From positions 1 through 41,475 of the IMG/VR virus record IMGVR_UViG_3300031565_006436: a stretch of DNA of 41,475 bases; one strand, 5' to 3'. A program made the translations under genes and the position numbers. The notes below the pieces were generated by a model. That model made no database searches. It was not told where the DNA came from and saw nothing but the letters and a program-made list of their open reading frames with translations. The first letter of the stretch is position 1, and the number at the start of each line of letters is the position of its first letter. Of the stretch, positions 6,627 through 14,856 are shown in pieces. This DNA is from a virus.

Positions 6627-7043
6627 ATGAATAAAAAAACTGAAGAAATGAGAGATGAAGTCAAGCAAAGAAAACAAAAGTATTCGCAACATGGTCTTGG
6701 TCCCATCAAATTTGAATTTGACGAAGGACTGAAGAGGCTAGCTATGGATTGGGCAGAAAAAGTTATTAATAACATTGAATCGGCCATTCACGATCCTGAA
6801 AAAGTTGCATCTTTGGATACAGATACGAAATACATATATGAAGAATTAAAGGCTTGGTCTTGGTTTGATAAAATGCCAATAGATGTCAACGATGAAACTC
6901 CTGAACAGAGCATGGATAACGCTGAATTTTATATTCATATGATTGCGATGGACAAATATCGTAAATTAAAATGGGACAAAGATCATCCGCCCAAACTTCG
7001 TCCGAGTAAATGGGAAATAGTAACGGGTGCAAAGAAAAAATAA
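6627..7043 (+). CDS. hypothetical protein
   Basis: 138 residues; GAGGA nine bases before the ATG. The protein is charged and helical at the N-terminus (NKKTEEMRDEVKQRKQKYSQ), contains two Trp-rich patches (KAWSWFDKMP and RKLKWDKDHPP) and ends in GAKKK. No domain recognised. It lies divergent from the lysozyme and convergent with the ATP-grasp-like gene, whose stop codon is one base away. Function unknown. Confidence 0.7.
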   Translation: MNKKTEEMRDEVKQRKQKYSQHGLGPIKFEFDEGLKRLAMDWAEKVINNIESAIHDPEKVASLDTDTKYIYEELKAWSWFDKMPIDVNDETPEQSMDNAEFYIHMIAMDKYRKLKWDKDHPPKLRPSKWEIVTGAKKK

Positions 7044-7044
7044 T

Positions 7045-7725
7045 TCACATCATTTTATTCAAATAATAAACTGCTGTTTTTATTTGACGTGCTATTTCTT
7101 CTGGTTTCATTATATCTTCGATACCGTCTGGCATACCTGGGGAAATATTAAAATCTATTGCCAACATTTCTTTTCCAGTTTGAATAAAGTCGATTGCCCA
7201 TAATGCATGTGGTATACTTGGATGATATCCATCATTGCGTGCTTCTATAATGTCTATGGCCACATCTCCCATGTTTGATCTCCATGCATCATCTGATTGA
7301 TATTTTACCCAGAAACTTTTTTTCCCTATTTTTAAATATCTAAATGATGTTGATGAAGATGGTGTATAGACACTGGCATATTTATCTGGAAAACTTTTTA
7401 TCGCATAATCTGCTGATACTAATATTTTTCCACTGCCAGCATGAACTTTTTCATCTAGATATACAACGAATTGTAAAAAATCGGCAGGAAGAAAAAATCT
7501 TGTTATTTTTGGAGTATGAGTTCTTCCTATTTTATGATGATGTTTTTTATACAGTTCTGATACTATCCCGTGTTCTGGTGATTTAATATTCAATTCATCA
7601 AACATACGGAACATATAGCGACGTTCCATTCCATCCACCATATATCTATAGAAGAACAAATCACCAGTCCTATCAAACCAGTGGTCATATATATCGTGAA
7701 AGTCAGATTTTAGTATTATATTCAT
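7045..7725 (-). CDS. ATP-grasp-like protein
   Basis: 226 residues. The C-terminal third has the look of an ATP-grasp fold end: LWAIDFIQTGKEMLAIDFNI followed by SPGMPDG, where the second Asp and the Asn would bind Mg-ATP. The preceding part carries a Lys-containing strand (KKSFWVKYQSDD). The N-terminal half (HDIYDHWFDRTGDLFFYRYM) is unlike classical synthetases. ATP-grasp enzymes ligate amino or carboxyl groups, often making or modifying peptides; the substrate cannot be deduced. Single minus-strand gene with its own extended -10 promoter. Confidence 0.5.
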   Translation of the reverse strand: MNIILKSDFHDIYDHWFDRTGDLFFYRYMVDGMERRYMFRMFDELNIKSPEHGIVSELYKKHHHKIGRTHTPKITRFFLPADFLQFVVYLDEKVHAGSGKILVSADYAIKSFPDKYASVYTPSSSTSFRYLKIGKKSFWVKYQSDDAWRSNMGDVAIDIIEARNDGYHPSIPHALWAIDFIQTGKEMLAIDFNISPGMPDGIEDIMKPEEIARQIKTAVYYLNKMM

Positions 7726-7753
7726 TCTTATGTATCGGAAGTTGCGTCAATAC

Positions 7754-7762
7754 ATTATAGCA
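7754..7762 (-). promoter_or_regulatory. extended -10 promoter of the ATP-grasp-like gene
   Basis: Minus-strand reading TGCTATAATG: a TGn element and perfect TATAAT, 29 bases before the ATG at 7725. Confidence 0.6.
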
Positions 7763-7814
7763 TATAGGAACATAGAAGGAAAAAATATTCAAAAAATGAA
7801 TGAATATTTAAGTC

Positions 7815-7845
7815 AAGAGTGCCGATAATTAAGAGTGCCGATAAT
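7815..7845 (+). repeat. tandem AAGAGTGCCGATAAT repeat before the sigma factor gene
   Basis: Two identical 15-base copies (7815-7829 and 7831-7845) separated by one T. Each holds GCCGATAA, the textbook -10 sequence of FliA (sigma-28) promoters. No TAAAG-like -35 is found at the expected distance, so it may be a partial promoter or an operator. GGAGG follows at 7852-7856 and the sigma factor ATG at 7863. Confidence 0.75.
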
Positions 7846-7862
7846 GATGTTGGAGGACTTGT

Positions 7863-8687
7863 ATGCAAAAGACAAAAGAATTAAATTCTGCATGGAAAAG
7901 ATTCTCAAAAAGTAGAGATGAGGACTCTCGTAATGTTCTTGTGGAATACTACTATACTCATCTTGTCCGAAAAATAGCGTCTAATCTTTCTGCCAAATTT
8001 TATTACAAAATACCTGTTGACGAATTGGCATCTCATGGAGTTACAGGGTTATATCGAGCTTTAGATGGATTCGACGAGGAAAGAGGAGTCAAATTTGAGA
8101 CTTATGCATTTTCTCGTATTTGGGGAAGCATTCTTGATGGTTTGAGAAAAGAGGATAGAGTACCGAGAAGTGTGAGAATAAGACAATCCAGAATAGAAAA
8201 AATAAAATCAGAAATGGAAATAGAATTGGGTTATGTCGATGAAAATACCGCAATCAAACAAGCGGGATTTGACCCAAAAGAATATCATAAAAACCTCAGT
8301 AAATTTAAAGCTAGTCATTTTTCAAGTATAGAAACGAATACGAATGACATCGATAATGATGATAATAAAAAAGATTTTAATAAGAACCTTATTTCTCAAT
8401 GTGAACCAACTGCTGATAGCACGCTCGTGCGAAAAGAATTTTTAGGTAAATTAATTGGCAGAAATTTTTCTCAAGTTGAAAGACGTATCATCTATTATTA
8501 CTACTATCAAGAATTGTCTATGAGAGAAATTTCGGCGTTGTTAAAAATATCGGAATCGAAAGTTAGTCAAATGCACCGTTCAATTTTAAAAAGGCTGAAA
8601 ACACGCATAAAAGTAAATCCAAAATATTTTGGCATGGATGTTGCAAACTTTATCAAGGAATGTAACGACAAAGATAATCTGGTTTAA
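7863..8687 (+). CDS. FliA/WhiG-like sigma-70 family sigma factor
   Basis: 274 residues. Region 2 is clear at about residues 20-105: LVEYYYTHLVRKIAS...VDELASHGVTGLYRALDGFD, ERGVKFETYAFSRIWGSILD, then RVPRSVR, as in FliA, WhiG and SigB-type factors. Region 3 follows (about 108-150). Region 4, at about residues 205-252, has a helix-turn-helix LSMREISALLKISESKVSQM. Between regions 3 and 4 is a polar acidic insert (TNTNDIDNDDNKKDF). It should redirect host RNA polymerase, most likely to late phage genes. Its start has GGAGG and two GCCGATAA boxes, suggesting self-regulation. Confidence 0.9.
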   Translation: MQKTKELNSAWKRFSKSRDEDSRNVLVEYYYTHLVRKIASNLSAKFYYKIPVDELASHGVTGLYRALDGFDEERGVKFETYAFSRIWGSILDGLRKEDRVPRSVRIRQSRIEKIKSEMEIELGYVDENTAIKQAGFDPKEYHKNLSKFKASHFSSIETNTNDIDNDDNKKDFNKNLISQCEPTADSTLVRKEFLGKLIGRNFSQVERRIIYYYYYQELSMREISALLKISESKVSQMHRSILKRLKTRIKVNPKYFGMDVANFIKECNDKDNLV

Positions 8688-8713
8688 TTCTATCATTTTT
8701 CTCATTTCCATAC

Positions 8714-8719
8714 TATAAT
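8714..8719 (+). promoter_or_regulatory. -10 box of the macro-domain operon
   Basis: ACTATAATG with TATAAT at 8714-8719, 19 bases before the ATG at 8738. The predicted start is almost at the AAGGGG ribosome site, so the leader is about 10 bases. No good -35 is visible. Confidence 0.55.
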
Positions 8720-8737
8720 GTCTCACAAGGGGTTTTT

Positions 8738-9238
8738 ATGTTTATAGTGAAAATAGGTGACATTGTTGAAGCGAACACAGATGCTATTGCTATCGAATCA
8801 AATATTTATGGAACGATGCCAAGAGGATTGAGTCTTGCGGTAAAAACATTAGCAGGAGATGAAGTAGAAAAAGAAGCTAAAAGGATATGCCGAGGAAATG
8901 ACAAAATAAAAGAAGGTAGTTGTTTTTCTACCAGTGCAGGGAATCTACAAGAAATAGGAATAAAGAGGATATATCACGCGGTAATAGCACAGTCCCCAGG
9001 TGGGCTAAGTAGTGCGTATAATATAGAATATTCGGTTAAATGCGTATTAGAAAAAGCCGCGAGAGAAGGGATGAAAAGTATTGCTATTCCGGGAATAGGA
9101 ATAGAAAGTGCGTTTGATATAGAAAATGTCGCCATATTATTTGTCAGTATGATAAAAAAAATGGGGAATATGATAGATATAGTTGTGATAGATAGGAATG
9201 AAAATTTTATAGAAATATTGAAGGGATTAGTAAAGTGA
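8738..9238 (+). CDS. macro domain protein (ADP-ribose binding)
   Basis: 166 residues, one whole macro domain. Characteristic points: GDIVEANTDAIAIESNIYGT near the N-terminus (typically GDI...DAIVNAAN), a GSCFSTSAGNL segment, IYHAVI, and the phosphate loop IAIPGIGIESAF. The usual NAAN is replaced by IESN, so binding or catalysis may differ from the best-known de-ADP-ribosylating enzymes. Macro domains bind or remove ADP-ribose; in a phage this could counter NAD- or ADP-ribosylation-based defence, which is inference. The gene overlaps the HNH gene (GTGA). Confidence 0.85.
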   Translation: MFIVKIGDIVEANTDAIAIESNIYGTMPRGLSLAVKTLAGDEVEKEAKRICRGNDKIKEGSCFSTSAGNLQEIGIKRIYHAVIAQSPGGLSSAYNIEYSVKCVLEKAAREGMKSIAIPGIGIESAFDIENVAILFVSMIKKMGNMIDIVVIDRNENFIEILKGLVK

Positions 9239-9861
9239 CCGTGTACAAAATCAATAAACCTGAGACTCTGGTTTTAAATAAGAGTTGGACCGCACTAACA
9301 GTTTCTACTATTAAAGACGGTATTATAAAGCTTTTCCAGGGATCTGCTAAGGCTCTTGATGAGAATTACAATCAGTATAATTGGGACGAATGGCTTGAGA
9401 TGTCTAAAAAAGATGACTCTGACGATGATAAGTTCGTCCGCAGTGCTATGATGAAAATTAAAATTCCACATGTTATCGTTCTTCAAGAGTACAATAAAAT
9501 TCCTAAAATAAAGATAAAATTGACTAGAAGGAATTTATTTATCAGAGACAAAGGAAAATGTTCATATACAGGGAAAAGATTAACCTTGAAAGAAGCTACC
9601 CAGGACCACGTGATTCCAAAGTCCAGAGGTGGAAAAACTTGTTGGACAAACCTCGTTTTATGTTCTTTTGATGCTAACATAAAAAAGGGAAATAGAACTC
9701 CAGAAGAAGCTGGTATTAAATTGATCAAACAACCACAAAAACCAGTATGGAATTTATTATTTGCACACCATGTTACCAGGGTTCCTAAAATCTGGGAAAA
9801 ATATGTGGAAACCAACCAATGGAACGAGATAGGCTATTGGGATGTTGAGTTGATTGACTGA
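9235..9861 (+). CDS. HNH endonuclease
   Basis: 208 residues from GTG 9235 (overlapping the previous stop; AAGGGA upstream; a second GTG at 9241 is possible). The HNH core is at about residues 98-150: RRNLFIRDKGKCSYTGKRLT, then TQDHVIPKSRGGKTCWTNLV and the C-terminal Asn/Lys part (DANIKKGNRTPEEAG). This is the McrA-type HNH pattern seen in homing and restriction nucleases. The N-terminal 95 residues (LVLNKSWTALTVSTIKDGI) match the usual N-terminal extension of phage HNH proteins. Role: DNA cutting, as a homing or packaging-associated nuclease; target unknown. Confidence 0.85.
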   Translation: MTVYKINKPETLVLNKSWTALTVSTIKDGIIKLFQGSAKALDENYNQYNWDEWLEMSKKDDSDDDKFVRSAMMKIKIPHVIVLQEYNKIPKIKIKLTRRNLFIRDKGKCSYTGKRLTLKEATQDHVIPKSRGGKTCWTNLVLCSFDANIKKGNRTPEEAGIKLIKQPQKPVWNLLFAHHVTRVPKIWEKYVETNQWNEIGYWDVELID

Positions 9862-9871
9862 AAATCAGTCA
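9855..9871 (+). other. short hairpin at the end of the HNH gene
   Basis: TGACTGA-AAA-TCAGTCA, a 7-bp stem with 3-base loop spanning the stop codon. No T tract follows, so it is not a classic terminator. Confidence 0.35.
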
Positions 9872-9888
9872 CAGCCGATTTGTTATAT

Positions 9889-10581
9889 ATGGGCATAAGA
9901 AAGAGGGTAAGACATTCTTGTGGCAAGAGAAAAAGAGCAGTCAGATCTTGGACAAATCGTTTAGCAGGTTATCCTTGTTTTTTGATTGGAAGCGGTCCAT
10001 CTCTGAATGATTACCCAATGAAGAAGATTGATAAGTATTTTCTTATTGGAGTCAATCATTCTTATCAAAAAGTTTTTCCAACTATATTAATGTGGCAGGA
10101 TATAGAGTTCTGGTATTCTGCCAGAAAAGATTTGAAGAAAATAAATTCTATAAAATATTGTAGAAATGTATCGGACCCAACTGGAAGTTTTTATACATTT
10201 TCTTTAAGTTCTCGTTTTTTTGAAATTCCAACTGATGCCACGATCCTTCATGGAAGGGGAAATTCAGGAGCATTGGCATTTGAATTAGCATGTATTTTGG
10301 GGTGTAATCCCATCGTGTTATTTGGATTTGATTGTAAATATAGAGGAAAAAATACAGATTTTTTCGGTGTAAATAGATTTCACAAGAGACATACATTGAG
10401 ATGTTGTTACGGAGGGTTAAAATGGATAAAATCAATGAGTGACGAAAAAAAAATTATTAATTGTTCTGATAACAAAGTGTTTAAGAAACAATACTCGATG
10501 GACGAAGCAATAGGTATGGTAGAAGACCTATACCCAAAAACAGGCAAAGAACATTTCATAAATAGAATTTTAGGTCCGTGA
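9889..10581 (+). CDS. DUF115/MptE-like Rossmann-fold protein
   Basis: 230 residues from ATG 9889 (a TTG at 9880 is an alternative; neither has a clear ribosome site). Motifs: PCFLIGSGPSLNDYPMKKID at about residues 28-47 (glycine-rich loop of DUF115 proteins), IGVNHS, then RGNSGALAFELACILGCNPI and VLFGFDCKY at about 122-150. DUF115-like proteins include 6-hydroxymethylpterin diphosphokinase (MptE) and proteins near glycosyltransferases and flagellin-glycan loci. The N-terminus is very basic. A nucleotide-sugar or surface-modification role is possible; unproven. Confidence 0.55.
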   Translation: MGIRKRVRHSCGKRKRAVRSWTNRLAGYPCFLIGSGPSLNDYPMKKIDKYFLIGVNHSYQKVFPTILMWQDIEFWYSARKDLKKINSIKYCRNVSDPTGSFYTFSLSSRFFEIPTDATILHGRGNSGALAFELACILGCNPIVLFGFDCKYRGKNTDFFGVNRFHKRHTLRCCYGGLKWIKSMSDEKKIINCSDNKVFKKQYSMDEAIGMVEDLYPKTGKEHFINRILGP

Positions 10582-10601
10582 TATTTTTCAGGAGGAAACA
10601 G

Positions 10602-12056
10602 ATGAAAAGACCAGAGTTTGAAGAAGATCCAAAACCAATTAGCGGATATGAAGCATATTTGCGTGGATACCATCTCGTTAGAGGAAGAGGCATTTTTGCG
10701 TTAGAAAGATTAGAGAGGACACTAGAACAAGCCCCATTGGACGGGTTGTCTGACGAAGATAGAAAAGAGAAATTATCAGATTGTACCCTTGGACAGTTCG
10801 CTAAATTGTTTGAGAGGTTTGATGAACATGACCTAATGATAAAAGATTTTTTTAATGATATACAATATACGAAAATTAACAATACTCAATTTTCTTATGA
10901 CAATAATATCATTCAGTTCACGATGGCAGATTTTTTCGAGAGCAAAGGGTATAATCTTATTTTTGAAACAACATCTGAATACTCAACGGAACAGAACCCC
11001 CAAAAATCATCTATCAAAATCTCATTGACAGAAGAGTTTGACATTTATACCGATGCCATATTATTCTTTGTCAATGAAGATACTGGTTCAAAATTCTGTC
11101 TTGAGTTAATATACGATCCAAACAGAATGGCTACGGAATACACAATAAGAAACGATGATAAAAGTAAAACTTTATGGAAAGAATGGGAAGAATATGCGAA
11201 AGAACACAATTTCTATAAAGGACAAAAGATAGATGCTATTGGAGAGTTTCTTGATGTGGACGACATTTCCTGGGATGATGTAATCATAACGGATAAGGTC
11301 CGTACTACTATACGTCGTAATATAGAAAATATGTTCAAATATGAAAAAATCTTAAAACAAAATAATGTCAAAGTAAAAAGAGGTGTCATTCTTGCCGGTG
11401 AGCCTGGAACTGGTAAAACTTTAGTTTGTAAGGCATTAATAAGAGATAGCGAGTCGTCTGTGTTATATGTTTTACCTTCTCACATAAGTAGAATAAATGA
11501 TGTAGGCAGGATATGCCGTATGGCTAAAGAATTGGGACCAACACTTCTTATTATAGAAGATATAGATTGGTTCGCAGAACAGCGAGATTATGGTGCAATG
11601 GGTTCTACTGGTATAACTGTAGAGTTGATGAATAAAATGGACGGAATAGAGGATTTTGGTGATGTAATTACTTTAGCTACCACCAATTGCCCTGATAAAA
11701 TAGAAGAAGCAATCAAAAACCGTCCTGGCAGATTTGACAGAGTTATCCAGATAGGGTTGCCAACTATAGAATGTAGAAAAAAAATGCTGAATCAATTTAC
11801 TAAAGATTATATTATAGATGATGATGTAGATTTTGATTCTTTGGCAAAAAAAGAATGTAATAAGATGACAGGGGCATATATCTCAACATTATGTTCGACC
11901 GCCGCCGTATGTGCTGTAGAAGCTGACAGTTTAACAGAAAACGGACAAATTATACTTAAAAATGAACATTTTGAAACATCATACAATGAGATTAAAGATA
12001 AGGACTTTACACAATTAGGCAAAAAAACAGGTGATGACCGTATGGGTTTCACTTAA
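10602..12056 (+). CDS. AAA+ ATPase
   Basis: 484 residues from ATG 10602, chosen for AGGAGG at 10590-10595. The AAA+ module spans about residues 220-450: Walker A GEPGTGKT (266-273), Walker B LLIIEDIDW (315-323), sensor 1 LATTNCPD, and NRPGRFDR with the arginine finger region. These features match the classical AAA clade (FtsH, Cdc48, Bcs1). The N-terminal 215 residues are not recognised and probably select the substrate. No protease or membrane domain is attached. Role may be remodelling or unfolding of a phage or host protein complex. Confidence 0.9.
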   Translation: MKRPEFEEDPKPISGYEAYLRGYHLVRGRGIFALERLERTLEQAPLDGLSDEDRKEKLSDCTLGQFAKLFERFDEHDLMIKDFFNDIQYTKINNTQFSYDNNIIQFTMADFFESKGYNLIFETTSEYSTEQNPQKSSIKISLTEEFDIYTDAILFFVNEDTGSKFCLELIYDPNRMATEYTIRNDDKSKTLWKEWEEYAKEHNFYKGQKIDAIGEFLDVDDISWDDVIITDKVRTTIRRNIENMFKYEKILKQNNVKVKRGVILAGEPGTGKTLVCKALIRDSESSVLYVLPSHISRINDVGRICRMAKELGPTLLIIEDIDWFAEQRDYGAMGSTGITVELMNKMDGIEDFGDVITLATTNCPDKIEEAIKNRPGRFDRVIQIGLPTIECRKKMLNQFTKDYIIDDDVDFDSLAKKECNKMTGAYISTLCSTAAVCAVEADSLTENGQIILKNEHFETSYNEIKDKDFTQLGKKTGDDRMGFT

Positions 12057-12230
12057 AAATGCCAGTTTAACTTTTCTTTGTAAAAAAATATTTTTTGCAA
12101 CAAACACAATGCCTCTCTCAAGTTATGTATCACAGACATATAAGCATAAATTATGTAAAGAAGGAATATTTTGTTAAGTCCGAATATTGTGTGGGAGAGA
12201 GAACATCACAACAAAGGGAGAATATATTTC
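12057..12230 (+). promoter_or_regulatory. 174-base leader before the ribonucleotide reductase
   Basis: No gene. It holds an AT-rich hairpin, TTGTAAAAAA/TTTTTTGCAA at 12078-12100 (possible weak terminator), and complementary CTCTCTC (about 12113-12119) and GAGAGAG (about 12194-12200) that could form a long-range stem just before the ribosome site. No B12-box or cobalamin riboswitch consensus was seen, although the enzyme downstream should need B12. No clear -10 box. Confidence 0.35.
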
Positions 12231-14843
12231 ATGAAACCAGTGTACACATTTGAAGAGGCTTTTGCTGCCTCTAAAGAGTATTTTAACGGAAACGAATTGG
12301 CAGCAGATAAGTTTGTCAACAAATATGCACTGAGGGATACAGATGGCAACTATTATGAAAAAATTCCGGCAGACATGCATAGAAGGATTGCGAAAGAATT
12401 TGCAAGGATAGAAAGAAAAAAATACAAAGATACTAAAGTACAACCACTTACAGAAGATGAAATTTTTGCACTTCTTGATAAATTTAAAAAAATCATACCA
12501 CAAGGTTCTCCTATGCATGGAATTGGAAACGACACCTATGTTTCATTAGCAAATTGTTTTGCCATTCCAGGACCAGAAGATAGCTATGGTGGAATTTGTA
12601 GAGCAGATGAGGAAATTGCACAGATTTCAAAACGTCGAGGAGGAACCGGGACTGATATTTCTAAGTTAAGACCCAACAAAACCCCGACCACGAATTCTTC
12701 AAAAACATCAACAGGTATTATACCATTTATGTGTCGTTTTTCTAACACTACAAGAGAAGTTGGCCAGGGTGGCCGAAGAGGAGCCTCGGCTCAAACTCTA
12801 TCTATCCATCATCCTGAAAGTGTGATATTGTGGGACGATGAAATTGATGGAGAACCATATGATATTGAAATTAACAATGGAGAATATGGTAGATTTACTG
12901 TATCTTCAAAATATTTTAATCCATATAAAATAGATTTTGTTACATCAAAGTATGACCCAACGAAAGTTACTGGTTCAAATATTTCGGTTAGAATCACAGA
13001 TGAATTTATGCGAGCCGTAAAAAAAGGAACAACTTATCAGCAAAGATGGCCTGTTGACTCTGATAATCCTAAAATAGTTAAAGAAGTAGATGCGAGAGCA
13101 GTTTGGGATAAAATTATTCATAGTGCATGGAGGACAGGAGAACCCGGAATTTTGCTATGGGACAACATTTTAAGAGAAAGCATATCTGATTGTTATTCTG
13201 CCTGGGGCTTCGAAACAGTTGGCGTCAATCCATGTGCGGAACTAATTTTAAGTGCCTATGGTTCTTGTATTCTAATGCTTCTTAATCTATTCGGTTTTGT
13301 TAAAAATCCTTATACGAAAGAGGCATATTTTGACTATGAAGATTTCTACAATCATGTGAAAATAACTCAACGACTCGCAGATGACCTTATTGATTTAGAA
13401 GAAGAAGCATTAAAGAAAATCATTAAAAAAGTAAGAGATGATCCAGAAGATTCTTTTATAAAAGCTAGAGAGTTACATCTATGGCAAAAAGTGAAGGAGG
13501 CACTGATTAAAGGTAGAAGAACGGGGACAGGACTAACCGCTTTAGGAGATACTTTGGCTTCTATAGGAGTCGAGTATGGATCTAATAAAGGTATCAAAAC
13601 TGCTGAGAGAATATTAAAAACATTCAAATTCGCAGCATATCAATCTTCTATAGATATGGCCAAAACATTAGAACCTTTCGAGATTTGGAACCATGCGTTA
13701 GAGCAGGACAATCCATACCTCAACAGAATAAAAGATGAAGAGATACAACTTGGTGATAAAACTATAAGTGGTTTGGATTTATATAATAGGATGACAAAAT
13801 ATGGACGTAGGAATATAGCGTTATTGACATTGGCTCCGGCAGGAACCGTTTCTTTATTGGCTTCTCTTGTTAATTCGTTTGGTACATCTTCTGGAGTCGA
13901 ACCTCAATATACTACGCAAAAAATTATTCGACGTACAAAAATAAATGCTAATGATGAAAATTCCAGGGTAGATTTTACCGATCAAAACGGTGATCAATGG
14001 CAACATTTTGAGGTATATCCTGAAGCAATGTTAGAATGGATGGAAGTTAACAATGAAACAGACCTAGGTGAATCTCCATGGCACAATAATACTGCCGAAG
14101 AATTAGATTGGAAAATGAGAGTTAAATTACAAGCAACAATACAAAAACACATTTGTCATGGAATTTCGTCAACAATAAATCTTCCATCAGATGTCACAGT
14201 AGATAAAGTTAAAGAAATTTATGAAACAGCATGGGAATATGGGGTTAAAGGTCTTACTGTATACAGAGATGGATGTAGAACTGGAATCTTAATAAAAGAT
14301 ATAAGGTCTGTATCGACTGAAAATACAATTACTAAAAATAAATCTCCGAAAAGACCAAAGGAATTACCTTGTGATATCCACCATATTACAGTGAAAGGTG
14401 AACAGTATTTTGTTTCTGTTGGTGTTTTTGGAGAATATAAAGATCCATACGAAGTATTCGCTGGTAAAAACGGCAATATACCAAAAAATATTAAACATGG
14501 TAATGTCGTGAAAATTAAAAGAGGTAGATATGATTTAAAATTAGAGAATGGTGATATAGTGGAAAATATTATACAATATGAAACCCATGAAGAAGAAGTA
14601 ACAACAAGGATTATCTCAACCGCATTACGTCATGGAGCAGATATTGAATTTGTCGTTCATCAACTTGAAAAAACACAAGGAGATTTAACTAGTTTTGCCA
14701 AATCAATTGCAAGAGCATTGAAAAAATATATTAAAGATGGAACAAAGATACAAGGTGTAGAGTGTGAAATTTGTCATGGGGAATTACAACGGAAAGAAGG
14801 ATGTGTTTCTTGTGTAAGTTGTGGATGGTCTAAATGTAATTGA
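12231..14843 (+). CDS. nrdJ: class II (adenosylcobalamin-dependent) ribonucleotide reductase
   Basis: 870 residues from ATG 12231 (GGGAGA at 12216-12221; an in-frame TTG at 12171 is less likely). It reduces ribonucleotides to deoxyribonucleotides for phage DNA synthesis. Seen: LANCF with redox Cys109, KRRGGTGTDIS, NPCAE with the thiyl-radical Cys335, the partner Cys346 in SAYGSC, and LAPAGTVS in the second half of the barrel. The C-terminal 130 residues contain a TSCPD-like domain (PCDIHHITVKGEQ...VFAGKNG) and finish with a Cys-rich CEICH...CVSCVSCGWSKC tail, probably the redox shuttle. The domain order fits B12-dependent NrdJ, not class I. The length is normal for the family. Confidence 0.9.
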   Translation: MKPVYTFEEAFAASKEYFNGNELAADKFVNKYALRDTDGNYYEKIPADMHRRIAKEFARIERKKYKDTKVQPLTEDEIFALLDKFKKIIPQGSPMHGIGNDTYVSLANCFAIPGPEDSYGGICRADEEIAQISKRRGGTGTDISKLRPNKTPTTNSSKTSTGIIPFMCRFSNTTREVGQGGRRGASAQTLSIHHPESVILWDDEIDGEPYDIEINNGEYGRFTVSSKYFNPYKIDFVTSKYDPTKVTGSNISVRITDEFMRAVKKGTTYQQRWPVDSDNPKIVKEVDARAVWDKIIHSAWRTGEPGILLWDNILRESISDCYSAWGFETVGVNPCAELILSAYGSCILMLLNLFGFVKNPYTKEAYFDYEDFYNHVKITQRLADDLIDLEEEALKKIIKKVRDDPEDSFIKARELHLWQKVKEALIKGRRTGTGLTALGDTLASIGVEYGSNKGIKTAERILKTFKFAAYQSSIDMAKTLEPFEIWNHALEQDNPYLNRIKDEEIQLGDKTISGLDLYNRMTKYGRRNIALLTLAPAGTVSLLASLVNSFGTSSGVEPQYTTQKIIRRTKINANDENSRVDFTDQNGDQWQHFEVYPEAMLEWMEVNNETDLGESPWHNNTAEELDWKMRVKLQATIQKHICHGISSTINLPSDVTVDKVKEIYETAWEYGVKGLTVYRDGCRTGILIKDIRSVSTENTITKNKSPKRPKELPCDIHHITVKGEQYFVSVGVFGEYKDPYEVFAGKNGNIPKNIKHGNVVKIKRGRYDLKLENGDIVENIIQYETHEEEVTTRIISTALRHGADIEFVVHQLEKTQGDLTSFAKSIARALKKYIKDGTKIQGVECEICHGELQRKEGCVSCVSCGWSKCN

Positions 14844-14856
14844 AAGAGAGATTAAA

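Noticed and set aside
12057-12230. Cobalamin riboswitch before nrdJ
   Set aside because: No B12-box-like sequence or typical multi-helix core was found in the leader.
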